A stretch of DNA of 64,000 nt, from NCBI GenBank assembly GCA_002163245.1, contig MAAL01000084.1, forward strand, positions 1-64,000. Reading direction: 5' to 3'. The notes beneath the pieces are model-generated. The model worked only from the letters and a program-made list of their open reading frames with translations, was not told where the DNA came from and ran no database searches. Positions 45,472-56,735 of the stretch are shown here, one piece after another; position 1 is the first letter of the stretch, and each line of letters opens with the position of its first letter. The translations under genes and the position numbers were made by a program. The DNA comes from Gammaproteobacteria bacterium 42_54_T18 (lineage in GTDB: Bacteria; Pseudomonadota; Gammaproteobacteria; Pseudomonadales; Ketobacteraceae).

Positions 45472-46720
45472 ATGAGGGAAACAAAACCCTTTCAAATACC
45501 AAAGCATCTTGTTTATGAAGCCTATAAACGAGTGAAAGCAAACAAAGGTGGCGCCGGAGTCGATGGAAAAAGTCTCAAAGATTTTGAATCGAATCTCAAA
45601 AATAACCTTTATGTGCTTTGGAATCGACTGTCGTCAGGCAGCTACATGCCACCACCGGTTAAGCGAGTCGAAATAGGGAAAGCAGATGGCGGTATTCGCA
45701 AGTTAGGAATACCAACGGTTGCTGATCGAATTGCTCAAATGGTGGTAAAGCTGCAAATAGAACCGGAAATTGATCCACAATTTCACCCAGACTCCTATGG
45801 CTATCGGCCAGGAAAGTCAGCTCATCAAGCGCTGCAAGTAACAAAGCAGCGTTGTTATAAACGAGCATGGGTTTTAGATATGGATATTAAAGGCTTCTTC
45901 GATAATATTGATCATGAGTTGTTGATGAAAGCAGTTCGTCGTCACGTTAAAGAAGGTTGGCATTTACTCTATATCCAGCGGTGGCTAACAGCCCCTATAC
46001 AACATCAAGACGGGTTGCTGGAAGTTCCACAAAAAGGGACGCCACAAGGGGGGAGTAATAAGCCCTCTTTTGGCAAATCTGTTTTTGCATTATGTATTTG
46101 ATGTTTGGATTGGGAAAAACTGGGGGCACATACAATTTGAACGCTATGCGGATGATATTGTGTGTCACTGCTCCACGGAGTACGGCGCGAGAAAATTGAG
46201 AGTGGCTCTTGAGGAGCGCTTTCAATCTTGTGGCTTACAGTTGCACCCTGATAAAACTAAAATAGCGTACTGTAAAGGAGGGTCAAGAAAAGGCGGTTAT
46301 TCTACGGTAACCTTTGACTTTTTGGGGTACACTTTTCAACCACGATGGATACAAACTCGTAAGGGCGTCCAAGGATTATATTTCAGTGCTGCTATTAGTC
46401 AGAAATCGGCGAAAGCGATCAGAGATGAGATAAATTCATGGCCTTGGCAATATTGGTGTCACAAAGAGTTAGTGGATATACGTAATTTCAGTCGAAGCCG
46501 CTTGTCGGGTTGGCTGAACTACTTTAGTTTGTTTGGTAGAAGCTTTATTCGCAATGTACTTTTTCATTTTGACAAGCGATTATCTCGCTGGGCGAAAAAG
46601 AAGTACAAGAAACTCAAGACATTAATGCAGGCAGCTAAGAGGGTTAATTTTGCTAGGATTAATAATCCGCAGGTTTTTCCTCACTGGCAGAAAAAGTCCA
46701 TGGGAAAGGGTTGGACATGA
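45472..46720 (+). pseudogene. group II intron maturase with a single-base frameshift
   Basis: The RT domain begins MRETKPFQIPKHLVYEAYKRV and runs through WVLDMDIKGFFDNIDHELL to KGTPQGG. A run of six G (46048-46053) is one base too long; removing one restores PQGGVISPLLANLFLHYVFD and leads into the second piece with active site RYADDIVCH, the group II maturase domain (FDFLGYTFQPRW) and C-terminus (RSRLSGWLNYFS). No HNH endonuclease domain is seen. A homopolymer sequencing error is possible, but nearby lesions of other genes make true decay reasonable. Confidence 0.87.
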
Positions 46721-46721
46721 A

Positions 46722-46755
46722 GAGCCGTATGAAGCGAGAGTTTCACGTACGGTTC
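46722..46755 (+). ncRNA. group II intron domain V
   Basis: 34 nt beginning GAGCCGTATGAAGCGAGAG, paired to CGTACGGTTC at its end, with the GAAA-like/GAGA loop and the catalytic AGC triad position of domain V. It starts immediately after the maturase stop and is followed by the domain VI stem. Confidence 0.85.
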
Positions 46756-46846
46756 TGTGAGAGGCTGGAAGTGGAAGTGCTTTTGGCCTACTCGACCGTA
46801 AGTCGAAAACCGTTTTGATGCTTTTCACGTCAAATGTGAGGTTTGC

Positions 46847-47083
46847 GACGGAACCGATGCGTTGGATCAATCTACTAAAGCGTGGGCTGAAACCCTGGCC
46901 GAGGGCGCGCCTTTAGCGCAGAAGTTTGGTAAGCAGATTATGCGTCAGGTTCACACGTTCAGCTATGAAGAGACTCTGGCTCTGGAGGCTAAGATTCAGA
47001 CCACTTGCTCTACCAGTCAGGATTCACAGGCTGCGGTTGCTGCGTTTTTTGAAAAGAAAAAGCCGGTCTTTATTGGTAAGTAA
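46847..47083 (+). pseudogene. C-terminal fragment of an enoyl-CoA hydratase (crotonase)
   Basis: The last 70-odd residues of a crotonase are readable: AWAETLAEGAPLAQKFGKQIMRQ, then an ending in AAVAAFFEKKKPVFIGK, the usual F-x-E-K-R-x-P-x-F closing motif. The catalytic part is absent; immediately upstream is the 3' end of the second group II intron. Its composition matches the G+C-rich genes to the right, and it is followed by the terminator that the IS4 copy interrupts. Confidence 0.72.
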
Positions 47084-47134
47084 TGTCGGTAAGTAAAGCC
47101 AATATCCTCTACCCAAAAAAGCGCCCCTGATGGG

Positions 47135-48407
47135 CACTGCTGTCCCATAGTTTAATCATCATATTGAGAGCCTCATTTGAGGCTCTTTCCTTTTGTGTCG
47201 AGGTGGGCCAGGATCGAAGATCTCTTTGAGGCTTTTTCGTTCAAATAAATTCAATTGAAGCACTCTCAACATACGTTGAACAGTCCAACCTTCTTTTGCG
47301 CTATGTCTTGCAAATGCCACCAACAAGTAGGTAATCATCGCTATCCAAATTTGAGTCAGAATAGCGTTTCGAGAACGGCCAACGAAGGCTTTGATTTTTA
47401 AGTTCTGCTTAATGGCTTTAAAGAATAGCTCTACCTGCCATCTATCTTTATAAATTGCCGCGATTGTCTTTGCAGATAGTGAGAAGTTATTCGTTAAAAA
47501 TTCAAAGAACTTACCTGTTTCTTGGTCTCTGAATCCGACCCGGCGTAGCTTTGGTGCGCCTCGTTTAAGTGCATGTGCGCTGCTAAGCTGGATAACCTGA
47601 TCGCTAGTAACGCCATGGGATTTATTGACAGGATTTCGTTCTAATACTCTGTACACTGACTTTGCTCTAACCCTGCTAACAAAGAAAACACCTTTATCTG
47701 TCAGTGACTTAAACCATTCGTAATCAACATAACCTTTATCAAAGGCAACGATGCTTCCTTTAGGAAAATCGAACTTCCGACCTTCCACCATATCGTTTTC
47801 CTGGCCATCACTAATCGCAACAAATTCAGGGATCATGGTGCCATGATTCAAACCAACACTTAACTTTACGTTAGCCGTATCGTGCCGATGGGCAGCCCAT
47901 GGAAAAAGATTTAAAGATAGGTCGATGGCGCTTGCGTCGAGGGAGTACAAGGGATTTTTAAAGCGAAATTTATGATTGGATGGCTGGTTTTTACATCGAT
48001 TTAAGAGCTTGTAAAACAAGTTTTCATAAAGTTCGGCCGGTTGCTGGTCATTAAGTCTGGATAAGGTGGAGCGAGCTATTGGTTTAGCGCCCAGGTGATA
48101 GAGCTTCTGCTGCTGAGCTTCAAGATTCGATTGAATATCTCGCAAGCTCTGACGACCGGAGAGCTGAGACATGCTCATACCGATAAATTGATCCCAGCGG
48201 GTCGCGGATCTTAATTTCTGTCCTGAATGATGCTGTTTGGCCAACCCTTCGAATTCATGTCTAGAAACGGGTTTTAGCAGTTGGTAAAAAGCGGTGTTAT
48301 GATGTGACAAAGCCTGAATCCCTGTTGTTGAAGTGTTTGGTCGCACTTACATTTTAACAGCTTAGATTCAGGCTTTCTTATTTATCCCAAACTATGGGAC
48401 AGCAGTG
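47135..48407 (-). mobile_element. complete IS4-family insertion sequence (1273 bp)
   Basis: Perfect 19-bp terminal inverted repeats CACTGCTGTCCCATAGTTT (47135-47153) and its complement at 48389-48407. They are flanked by the direct 10-bp target duplication CCCTGATGGG (47125-47134 and 48408-48417). The single gene inside is intact, so this looks like a recent insertion. Confidence 0.97.
47159..48346 (-). CDS. IS4-family transposase
   Basis: 395 residues with an N-terminal DUF4372-like region (HNTAFYQLLKPVSRHEFEGLAKQHHSG) and DDE domain: first Asp in YSLDASAIDLSL, second in SIVAFDKGYVDYEWF, and the Y-x2-R-x3-E-x6-K signature as YKDRWQVELFFKAIKQNL. The intact gene fills the element. Homologous to the fragment at the left edge of the window. 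Confidence 0.95.
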   Translation of the reverse strand: MRPNTSTTGIQALSHHNTAFYQLLKPVSRHEFEGLAKQHHSGQKLRSATRWDQFIGMSMSQLSGRQSLRDIQSNLEAQQQKLYHLGAKPIARSTLSRLNDQQPAELYENLFYKLLNRCKNQPSNHKFRFKNPLYSLDASAIDLSLNLFPWAAHRHDTANVKLSVGLNHGTMIPEFVAISDGQENDMVEGRKFDFPKGSIVAFDKGYVDYEWFKSLTDKGVFFVSRVRAKSVYRVLERNPVNKSHGVTSDQVIQLSSAHALKRGAPKLRRVGFRDQETGKFFEFLTNNFSLSAKTIAAIYKDRWQVELFFKAIKQNLKIKAFVGRSRNAILTQIWIAMITYLLVAFARHSAKEGWTVQRMLRVLQLNLFERKSLKEIFDPGPPRHKRKEPQMRLSI

Positions 48408-48443
48408 CCCTGATGGGGCGTTTTTTATTGCAGGAGCAGATTC

Positions 48444-50510
<2,067 letters not shown>

Positions 50511-50594
50511 TTAAACGGTTATAAGTATGTCGATAAGCTTATAATGCTCGGATTAGGAGTTCATTAAACTAGTTTAACAAAACGAATATTACTT

Positions 50595-50689
50595 CTACTG
50601 ATCTTTGTGCCACTGATCCTTATAGCGCGAGAGGGCCACAGGGGTGATGCCCAGGTGTGAACTCAGATAAAGCTTTTCTGGAGGAAAAA
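50595..50689 (-). pseudogene. C-terminal remnant of a Crp/Fnr-type regulator
   Basis: On the minus strand the frame reads FPPEKLYLSSHLGITPVALSR and ends KDQWHKDQ-stop. It matches the C-terminal helix-turn-helix of Crp-type proteins (LASYLGITPxSLSRIR). Nothing upstream of it belongs to the same gene; a plus-strand frame (50690-50808, ending STEDND) is also possibly a fragment of something unknown. Confidence 0.5.
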
Positions 50690-50816
50690 GGGTGTTTATA
50701 CTTCCTATACCCGACCGAATGCAACGGAGGTTGGATTTTATTATTCAATTGGTTGAGCCTTTAATAGATAATCTTGTCGAAAATTTTTCGACCGAAGACA
50801 ATGATTGAGAATGATC

Positions 50817-51584
50817 ATGGCATCAGAAAATACGACTATTCAGTTAACCATAGAAAACCACATTGCGACCATTCGCTTGAATAACCCTGAAAGGCATAAT
50901 GCGTTAGCCAGTTCGGATATGGAACAATTCCGTGAAGCTTTGGCTGCCATAAAGAAAAACGCAGATGTTCGAGTTTTGATTTTAACCGGTGCGGGAAATA
51001 AAACTTTTTGTGCTGGCGCTGCGTTGGATCAGCTTTCCGCAGGTGATATGGAGGCCTATGATTTCCCAACGTTAACGGATGCGTTAGCGCAACTGTCGAT
51101 ACCCAAAATTTGCGCTTTTAATGGCAGTGTTTATGGCGGCGGTGTTGAGTTGGGGTTGTGTTGCGATTTTCGAATTGGTATACCTGGTATGAGAATGTTT
51201 GTTCCGCCAGCGCGAATTGGGATTTGTTATCACCTTTCTGGTATTAAACGATATTTATCTTTATTAGGGGCTGCAAATACCAAAAGAATTTTAGTGGCCA
51301 GTGAAGAGTTTAATACCGAAGGTTTGCAATTAATGGGGTATCTTACGCATTTATGTGATGTTGAGGCATTGGAGGCAACAGTGCGGGAGTTGGCTGAGCG
51401 AATAGCAGGGTATGCACCCATGGCAGTGCAGGCCATGCAACGGATTATAGATCAACATGAAAGCGGTGAGCTTTCAGAAGAAGAGGCGAATCACTGGGTG
51501 AAATCCTGTTGGCAATCCGAAGATTTGCAGGAAGGATTAAAAGCTATGCAAGAAAAGCGGGCACCCAGTTTTAAAGGTAACTAA
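50817..51584 (+). CDS. enoyl-CoA hydratase/isomerase family protein (crotonase)
   Basis: 255 residues from ATG 50817, the third of several closely spaced starts. Crotonase fold with oxyanion-hole motifs TFCAGAALDQL and FNGSVYGGGVELGLCCDFRI; the Glu corresponding to the first catalytic Glu of rat ECH is in GGGVELGLCC, so hydratase, isomerase or thioesterase activity remains possible. The C-terminus (LKAMQEKRAPSFKGN) is complete. It is divergent from fadH and followed by the IS6 deletion derivative. Confidence 0.82.
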   Translation: MASENTTIQLTIENHIATIRLNNPERHNALASSDMEQFREALAAIKKNADVRVLILTGAGNKTFCAGAALDQLSAGDMEAYDFPTLTDALAQLSIPKICAFNGSVYGGGVELGLCCDFRIGIPGMRMFVPPARIGICYHLSGIKRYLSLLGAANTKRILVASEEFNTEGLQLMGYLTHLCDVEALEATVRELAERIAGYAPMAVQAMQRIIDQHESGELSEEEANHWVKSCWQSEDLQEGLKAMQEKRAPSFKGN

Positions 51585-51681
51585 TACAATAGAACTTAAG
51601 GCTTTTATTTAAAGAACTTTTTCTTATCCCGCCTTGCTGTCAGCAAAAAATCAGTCGTTTCACCGCCCCGTGACCCTACTA

Positions 51682-52091
51682 GGTTTTGTCGCAAGCAGCT
51701 CTACGTTTCTTCAACAAAGCCATTGGTAGAAATGGCAAACCTGGCTTAATTAATATCGACAAAAGTGGTGCTAACAAAGCAGGCATTAATCAGTTCAATG
51801 ATGACAACCATCGAGGTGTGAAAATCCGTCAATGCAAATACCTGAACAACATAATCGAGCAAGAGCATCGTAACATCAAGCGGATTACCAACTCGATGTT
51901 AGGGTTCAAAAACTTTAGGTGCGCACAAGCAACATTGAAGGGAATAGAGTTAATAGTGATGTTGAAAAAAGGACAACAACGATATTCTTCTCAAAGTCAT
52001 GTGACACCAGTTGAACAATTTTATGCTTTGGCGGCATAGTCACGCCCAGGAATTCTGCAAATTTATACTGATGAAAATTTGCGACAGAACC
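51682..52091 (+). mobile_element. internally deleted IS6-family element
   Basis: Terminal repeats GGTTTTGTCGCAA (51682-51694) and TTGCGACAGAACC (52079-52091) match as inverted copies with one mismatch. Inside, only the C-terminal half of an IS6 transposase is present (FFNKAIGRNGKPGLINIDKSGANKAG ... VEQFYALAA, stop at 52037), joined directly to the left end. It is related to, but different from, the transposase at 44269-44984. It has both ends but no enzyme, so it could only move with help. No 8-bp duplication was seen. 52092-52222 is empty. Confidence 0.8.
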
Positions 52092-52222
52092 CGCAGGCTT
52101 TCCCGGCCATAAAAAGTAGCAGTAATAATGTACCTAAGTGCCTAATTCGTAACAATTTAAAACACAGCTGAGACACCCTTTACGTGGCGCTCATCTGGTT
52201 TTTCAATAATCCTGTCAGCGTA

Positions 52223-53273
52223 TTATGCCTTTTTCAAAGCGCCATAAATGGAGTCAACCAGAGGTTGGCCTCGATCATTCATCATCAAGCCCGGTCCCAT
52301 TTTGTTCATGGTGTACGCCATTGAAACGCCGTAATCTGGATCTGCAAAAACAAAACTCACGCCAGCGCCGATGTGACCAAAGGCATTTTCTCCGATTATA
52401 GAGCTGTCTTGATTGCCTGGGCTTTCATTTCGGTTATCAACGCCTTTCATAAATCCTAGTGCGAATCGAGTGGGAATAAGTAACGTCATGTCTTGATCGG
52501 TCTCAACGGACACTTTCCCCATGGTGGCTATGGTTTCATTTTTGAAAATTTGTTTTCCTTCGCAGAACCCTTGATTGGATAATGGGATGAACATGCGAGA
52601 CAGTCCCCTTGCGTTGGAGATGCCACCTCCGCCACCGATTTCAGCTGCTCTTCCTTTTTGGCTATTCACATCCCAACCGCCCATGTTAACGGTGGCCAGA
52701 CATTGAATGGATTCGGGGGAGGCGATTAAGCCTTTTACGAAATCTGAGATTGGCGCATTTGGGTCCGGTTTGTTCATGAAAATTTTGGAGACTCGGGGCT
52801 CTAATGCTTCTGGTAAACCAAGCCACACCTCTGCATTTGTTGGCCCTGCAATTTCTTTTTGAAAAAATTGACCAAGGGACATGCCAGATACTCTTCTCAC
52901 TAATTCTCCGACGGTCCAGCCGAATGTAATCATGTGATAGCCGTTTCTGCTACCAGGCTCCCAAAAAGGTTTTTCAGCAGACAAGCGTTCAATCATATAA
53001 TCCCAATCCAAAAAACCGTCTGGTTTAACGGGGTCTCTAAGTGCGGGTAGAGCAGCGGTATGGTTTAGCATCATTCTTACGGTGATGTTTTCTTTTCCGT
53101 TTTGAGAAAACTCTGGCCAATTCTCCGTTTACATGTATGCAGGCGCTTGCACCTATCTCTCCTCTATCTTCAAAGTTTTTGACAAAGGTTTCTGCCACAT
53201 TTTCGAATTCAGAAGCATACTGACCGCTAAGGCGCATGCTGCCTTCTTTACGTTTTACGTTTAGGTCTATCAC
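52223..53273 (-). pseudogene. beta-lactamase-fold serine hydrolase (esterase EstB-like), catalytic segment deleted
   Basis: The N-terminal part (RLSGQYASEFENVAETFVKNF ... GASACIHVNGE) is joined out of frame to WPEFSQNGKENITVRMMLNHTAALPA. About 60 residues, including the S-x-x-K nucleophile motif normally found there, are missing. The rest of the hydrolase follows (YHMITFGWTVGELVRRVSGMSLG with the YxN-like Tyr; FGHIGAGVSFVFADPDYG). Both deletion and frameshift make it inactive. Intact relatives sit in acyl-CoA catabolic clusters and hydrolyse esters or lactones. Confidence 0.82.
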
Positions 53274-53287
53274 TTTTCCGTCTCTCC

Positions 53288-54061
53288 CTATTTCTTGGTG
53301 AGTTTTTTGAAGTCAGGCTGTCTTTTTTCCATAAATGCCGTGATGGCTTCAATATTCTCAGGGCCACCTATGAGTTTATCCATTGCTTCTCTTTCAGCAC
53401 GGTAAGCAGCTTCAATGCCTTGGCGTTGGGGAAGCTTTAAGCAGCGTTTTATTTCTCTCACCGTATTGGGTGCCTGTTGTGCTATAGCAGAAGCCTTTTG
53501 CAGGGTTTTTTCCAACAGCTCATCGTCACTGAATTTTTTCGCCGCTATTCCCGCCTCAATTACTTGATCAGCATTGAGAAATTCGGCGCTGTATAAAATA
53601 TCCGCAGCCTGTTGCGCTCCGATATTGGCTTGCAGCAGGTAGGTGCTGCCTAATTCCGCGGCTATGCCAAGGCTGGCAAAGGGCAGTTTAAAGCGCAGGC
53701 TTTCTCCAATGTAGACAATATCAGCGTGAAGTAGCAGGGTGCCGCCGCCACCGATGGCTACCCCTTTTGGGCACATCAGTAGGGGTTTATCAAATTCAAG
53801 TAATGCCATCTCAAGATAGTGGAAAGGCATCATCCCTGTGTCATCTTTCACTAGAGAATCGGCGAGATCCTGGCCGGAGGAAAAGTCTTTACCTGCCCCT
53901 GTTAACACAACAGCATTGATATCATCATTAACTTTTGCCGCAACTAGCGCTTTCGCTAATTCGATCCAGCCTGCTCCATTGAAGGCGTTTTTCTTTTTTG
54001 GGTTGTTGAAGGTGATGACTAGAACGCCTTCGTTGATTTCTTGTAGTAGTGATTCGCTCAT
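53288..54061 (-). CDS. enoyl-CoA hydratase/isomerase family protein
   Basis: 257 residues. Crotonase motifs KDFSSGQDLADSL and CPKGVAIGGGGTLLLHADIVYIG. The position of the hydratase Glu in the GGG-x-E motif is Thr (GGGGTLLL), as in isomerase-like and other crotonases, while LGIAAELGSTYLL retains the second Glu. It is more likely an isomerase or other crotonase-fold enzyme than a standard hydratase. It lies between the hydrolase pseudogene and the next crotonase in the atu-like cluster. Confidence 0.82.
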   Translation of the reverse strand: MSESLLQEINEGVLVITFNNPKKKNAFNGAGWIELAKALVAAKVNDDINAVVLTGAGKDFSSGQDLADSLVKDDTGMMPFHYLEMALLEFDKPLLMCPKGVAIGGGGTLLLHADIVYIGESLRFKLPFASLGIAAELGSTYLLQANIGAQQAADILYSAEFLNADQVIEAGIAAKKFSDDELLEKTLQKASAIAQQAPNTVREIKRCLKLPQRQGIEAAYRAEREAMDKLIGGPENIEAITAFMEKRQPDFKKLTKK

Positions 54062-54119
54062 TTTTTAATTCCAGTGAGTGGTGTCAATTTGTAGGAGCCC
54101 GCTCCGAGGGCGAAGGCGG

Positions 54120-54926
54120 TTAATCCCATTTAGGCTCGCGCTTTTCCAAAAAGGCGGTAATACCTTCTTTGGCATCTGCACTTTTCAGACAGGCATCCAA
54201 TTGCTCGCGCAAAAACGGCAGGGCGCTGTCAAAGTCCATCGCATCCTGTTGTACATACGCGGCCAGACCCAAGTTCATTGAACCCGGGGCGAGGCTGGCC
54301 AGTTCGTTTGCCAGGCTGGCGACATGATCTGTTAAAGATTCAGCCGGTACTGCCTCATTAATCAAACCCCATTTTTCAGCTTGGTCAGTAGAGATTGAAT
54401 TACCACGCATGACAAAATCCAGTGCGGCACGCTGAGGCATCACGCGGAATAAACCACCCATCACCATAAACGGCCAGATGCCGCGCTTGATTTCCGGTGC
54501 AGAAAATTTCACACTGTCGGCGGCAATGGCGTGAGTCACATTGCAGAGGAATAACAGGGCGCCGGCAAACAGGTTGCCTTGCACGCAAGCAATGGACGGT
54601 TTGTTGAGGTGGCGAAAGCGCAGGGCAATATCGTCTGTGCCGCCACGTACCGGCACGGTTGAGGTGGTTTCCTGAGCCTTGCCGCTCATGGCAGATAAGT
54701 CACCCCCGGCACAGAATACATCGCCGTTGGCGGCCAGTACTACAACGCGAATATCACGTTCTTGTTTGGCGTAGTCCAGGGCGTAGATGATTTCGGCAGC
54801 CATGGTTGGGTTGATGGCATTTTTACGCTTGGGGCGGTTTAAGGTGATGGTCAGGATATGATCTTTGGTTTCGAGTTCAACGGCTTCGAAAACAAGGCCT
54901 TCCAGGGATAATTTTTCTTCAGTCAT
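54120..54926 (-). CDS. enoyl-CoA hydratase-like protein (AtuE/LiuC candidate)
   Basis: 268 residues with crotonase motifs GDVFCAGGDLSAMSGKA and CVQGNLFAGALLFLCNVTHAIA. Position 11 bp after the AtuA-like gene makes it the best candidate for the hydratase that follows the carboxylase (isohexenylglutaconyl-CoA hydratase AtuE in geranyl metabolism, or methylglutaconyl-CoA hydratase LiuC in leucine metabolism). The usual catalytic Glu after GG is replaced (FAGALLF), so this is tentative. Confidence 0.75.
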   Translation of the reverse strand: MTEEKLSLEGLVFEAVELETKDHILTITLNRPKRKNAINPTMAAEIIYALDYAKQERDIRVVVLAANGDVFCAGGDLSAMSGKAQETTSTVPVRGGTDDIALRFRHLNKPSIACVQGNLFAGALLFLCNVTHAIAADSVKFSAPEIKRGIWPFMVMGGLFRVMPQRAALDFVMRGNSISTDQAEKWGLINEAVPAESLTDHVASLANELASLAPGSMNLGLAAYVQQDAMDFDSALPFLREQLDACLKSADAKEGITAFLEKREPKWD

Positions 54927-54936
54927 TGCTCTGCCC

Positions 54937-56727
54937 TCAGGCCAAATTTAAATGTTTAGTCAAGGCTACCGGCACTTCAATCACCTTTGCACGCAAGTAC
55001 TCACCCATGGATTTCGCTTGTGGGTCCATGCGTACGGATGAAGCAACACCTTCACCCAGAATGCCTTTGATAAAGAAATTCAGGGAATGAATGTTGGCCA
55101 GGTCATAGCGCACGATTTCCAGATCAGCTGTTTCCGGCATCAGGGTTTTTAATCGATCAACGGTTAAAAACTCGTGCAAGAACCCGTAGGCTTCTTCACT
55201 GGTGGCCCAAACACCGACATTGGCGCAGCCACCTTTATCACCGGAGCGAGTACCAAATAAACGCCCGAAAGGTATGCTTACCATCTCTCCTGTCGGAGCG
55301 GCGGGTACAGCAGCTGGCACAACTTTATGGTTAACCGCTTCCAGATCGAGCTGATTGGTCGGCGATACTTTGGTGACTTGGTCATCAATATACACATGCT
55401 CAGTGATATATTGACTATCCACCAGCGTTGGCCAGTAGACCAGGAAGCTCTCGCCGTTACCGATGGGGTTCATTGGACCAAGGCCTGGGATGTTGGCCAG
55501 AACGATTTCGATCAACTTGGCGCTGAACATTCGGCCGACCATATCCTTGTCGCTGGACTTGGCGATAATACGCAAGCGGGCGAAGGCTTCTTCGTTGCGT
55601 TGTGGATTATCTTTATCGGTGCGAAGCAGCTCGATCGATACATCATCAAACTGTTCTTTGCCGCCAATATTTTTGAAAAAAGCATCGGTTAAGATTTTGG
55701 CTTTTTCTTCAATATCCAGGCCGGTCAGCATGAACTCAAAACCGTTGCGAAAGCCGCCCAGGGTGTTGATGCACACCTTGTGGCTCGGCGGTGGGCAGGA
55801 GCCCTTACAGCCGCTGACATAAACGCGATCCTCACCGGTTTGTTCAATGCTCAAGGTGTCGAAGTGACCAATGACATCCGGATTTTTGTAGGCCGGATCA
55901 CCGATCTCGTACAAGAGTTGCGCTTTAACTGTGCCCACGGAAACCAAACCAGCCGTACCCAGGTGTTTGGTTACGGTAAAGTTGCCGTTGGCTTCAATCT
56001 CGGCAATCGGGTAGCCGGGATGATCGAAGCTGGGTACTTCCTGGAAGAAGGCGTAGTTGCCACCGGTGGCCTGCTGGCCACACTCGATCACATGGCCTGC
56101 GGCCAGGGCGCCTGCCAGGGCGTCGTAATCGTTGCGTTGCCAGTTAAACTTCCAGGCTGCGGGGCCGATCACAACGGCGGCATCGGTTACCCTTGGGCAG
56201 ATGACGATATCGGCGCCTTGGTCGAGCGCTTCTTTAATGCCCCAGGCACCCAGGTAGGCGTTGGCCGTCAGCAATGTGTTGTCACTGTCGGCCAGTTTGG
56301 CGCCTGTGTCCATATTGACAAAGGCTTCGCCTTCGCTCTGTAGTTCCTGCATGCGCGGGATCAGGTCATCACCGTCGATATAGGCGACCTTGACGTCTAG
56401 ATTTAGCTCTTTGGCAATTTCTTTCACCGCTTCAGCCATGGCAGAAGGATTCAAACCACCGGCGTTGCTGACTATTTTGATATTTTTTTCAATACACGGC
56501 TGTAGAACTTGTTTTACCTGCTTTAAAAACGTGCCGACGTAGCCGCCGTCATCTAAACCTTTAGCGGCGCGTTTCATTTTCTGGCCGTACAAGATGGCCA
56601 TGGTCAGTTCGGCTAGGTAGTCGCCGGTGAGTACATCAATCGGGCCGCCTTCGACCATCTCGAGTGCGGCGGATAATTTGTCGCCGTAGAAACCACTGCA
56701 GTTGGCAATTTTGATTACATCAGTCAT
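54937..56727 (-). CDS. atuA: acyclic terpene utilization AtuA-like protein (DUF1446)
   Basis: 596 residues from ATG 56727 (MTDVIKIANCSGFYGD). The longer frame to 56787 only adds a KDKQ repeat coming from the tandem repeat in the leader. The DUF1446 domain occupies the first 450 residues (IANCSGFYGDKLSAALEMVEGGPIDVLTGDYLAELTM; ATGGNYAFFQEVPSF; GCKGSCPPPSHKVCINT), followed by the AtuA C-terminal domain (FGRLFGTRSGDKGGCANVGVWA). AtuA is needed for citronellol/geraniol growth in Pseudomonas though its reaction is not settled. Its presence next to both carboxylase subunits favours an atu-like over a liu-like pathway. Confidence 0.88.
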   Translation of the reverse strand: MTDVIKIANCSGFYGDKLSAALEMVEGGPIDVLTGDYLAELTMAILYGQKMKRAAKGLDDGGYVGTFLKQVKQVLQPCIEKNIKIVSNAGGLNPSAMAEAVKEIAKELNLDVKVAYIDGDDLIPRMQELQSEGEAFVNMDTGAKLADSDNTLLTANAYLGAWGIKEALDQGADIVICPRVTDAAVVIGPAAWKFNWQRNDYDALAGALAAGHVIECGQQATGGNYAFFQEVPSFDHPGYPIAEIEANGNFTVTKHLGTAGLVSVGTVKAQLLYEIGDPAYKNPDVIGHFDTLSIEQTGEDRVYVSGCKGSCPPPSHKVCINTLGGFRNGFEFMLTGLDIEEKAKILTDAFFKNIGGKEQFDDVSIELLRTDKDNPQRNEEAFARLRIIAKSSDKDMVGRMFSAKLIEIVLANIPGLGPMNPIGNGESFLVYWPTLVDSQYITEHVYIDDQVTKVSPTNQLDLEAVNHKVVPAAVPAAPTGEMVSIPFGRLFGTRSGDKGGCANVGVWATSEEAYGFLHEFLTVDRLKTLMPETADLEIVRYDLANIHSLNFFIKGILGEGVASSVRMDPQAKSMGEYLRAKVIEVPVALTKHLNLA

Positions 56728-56735
56728 CGTTTTGT

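Larger units (their letters stand above)
45057..46796 (+). mobile_element. second group II intron, near complete (5' limit approximate)
   Basis: A non-coding 5' part of about 415 bp leads into a maturase gene at 45472, then domain V (46722-46755) and domain VI ending GGCCTACTCGAC at 46796. The 5' boundary is placed near GTGTTGGTCGTGAGCG by rough likeness to the GUGYG start rule and is uncertain. The 3' end lies just ahead of a crotonase gene fragment, so the intron, or a deletion beside it, removed that gene's front. Confidence 0.72.
47115..48426. terminator. Rho-independent terminator split by an IS4 insertion
   Basis: The left half AAAAAAGCGCCCCTGATGGG and right half CCCTGATGGGGCGTTTTTT fuse, after removal of the IS and one copy of its 10-bp duplication, into a GCGCCCC-TGAT-GGGGCG stem with A6 and T6 feet. 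It would have ended both the crotonase (plus) and fadH (minus). With the IS in place each side keeps only half a stem. Confidence 0.85.

Noticed and set aside
45112-45475. Small reading frames upstream of the second maturase as genes
   Set aside because: They lie in the structured 5' part of the group II intron and show no protein-like conservation.
41500-46720. Reverse transcriptases as retron or DRT-type defence systems
   Set aside because: Domain order, maturase domain and the domain V RNA with an adjoining 3' intron end identify group II introns.
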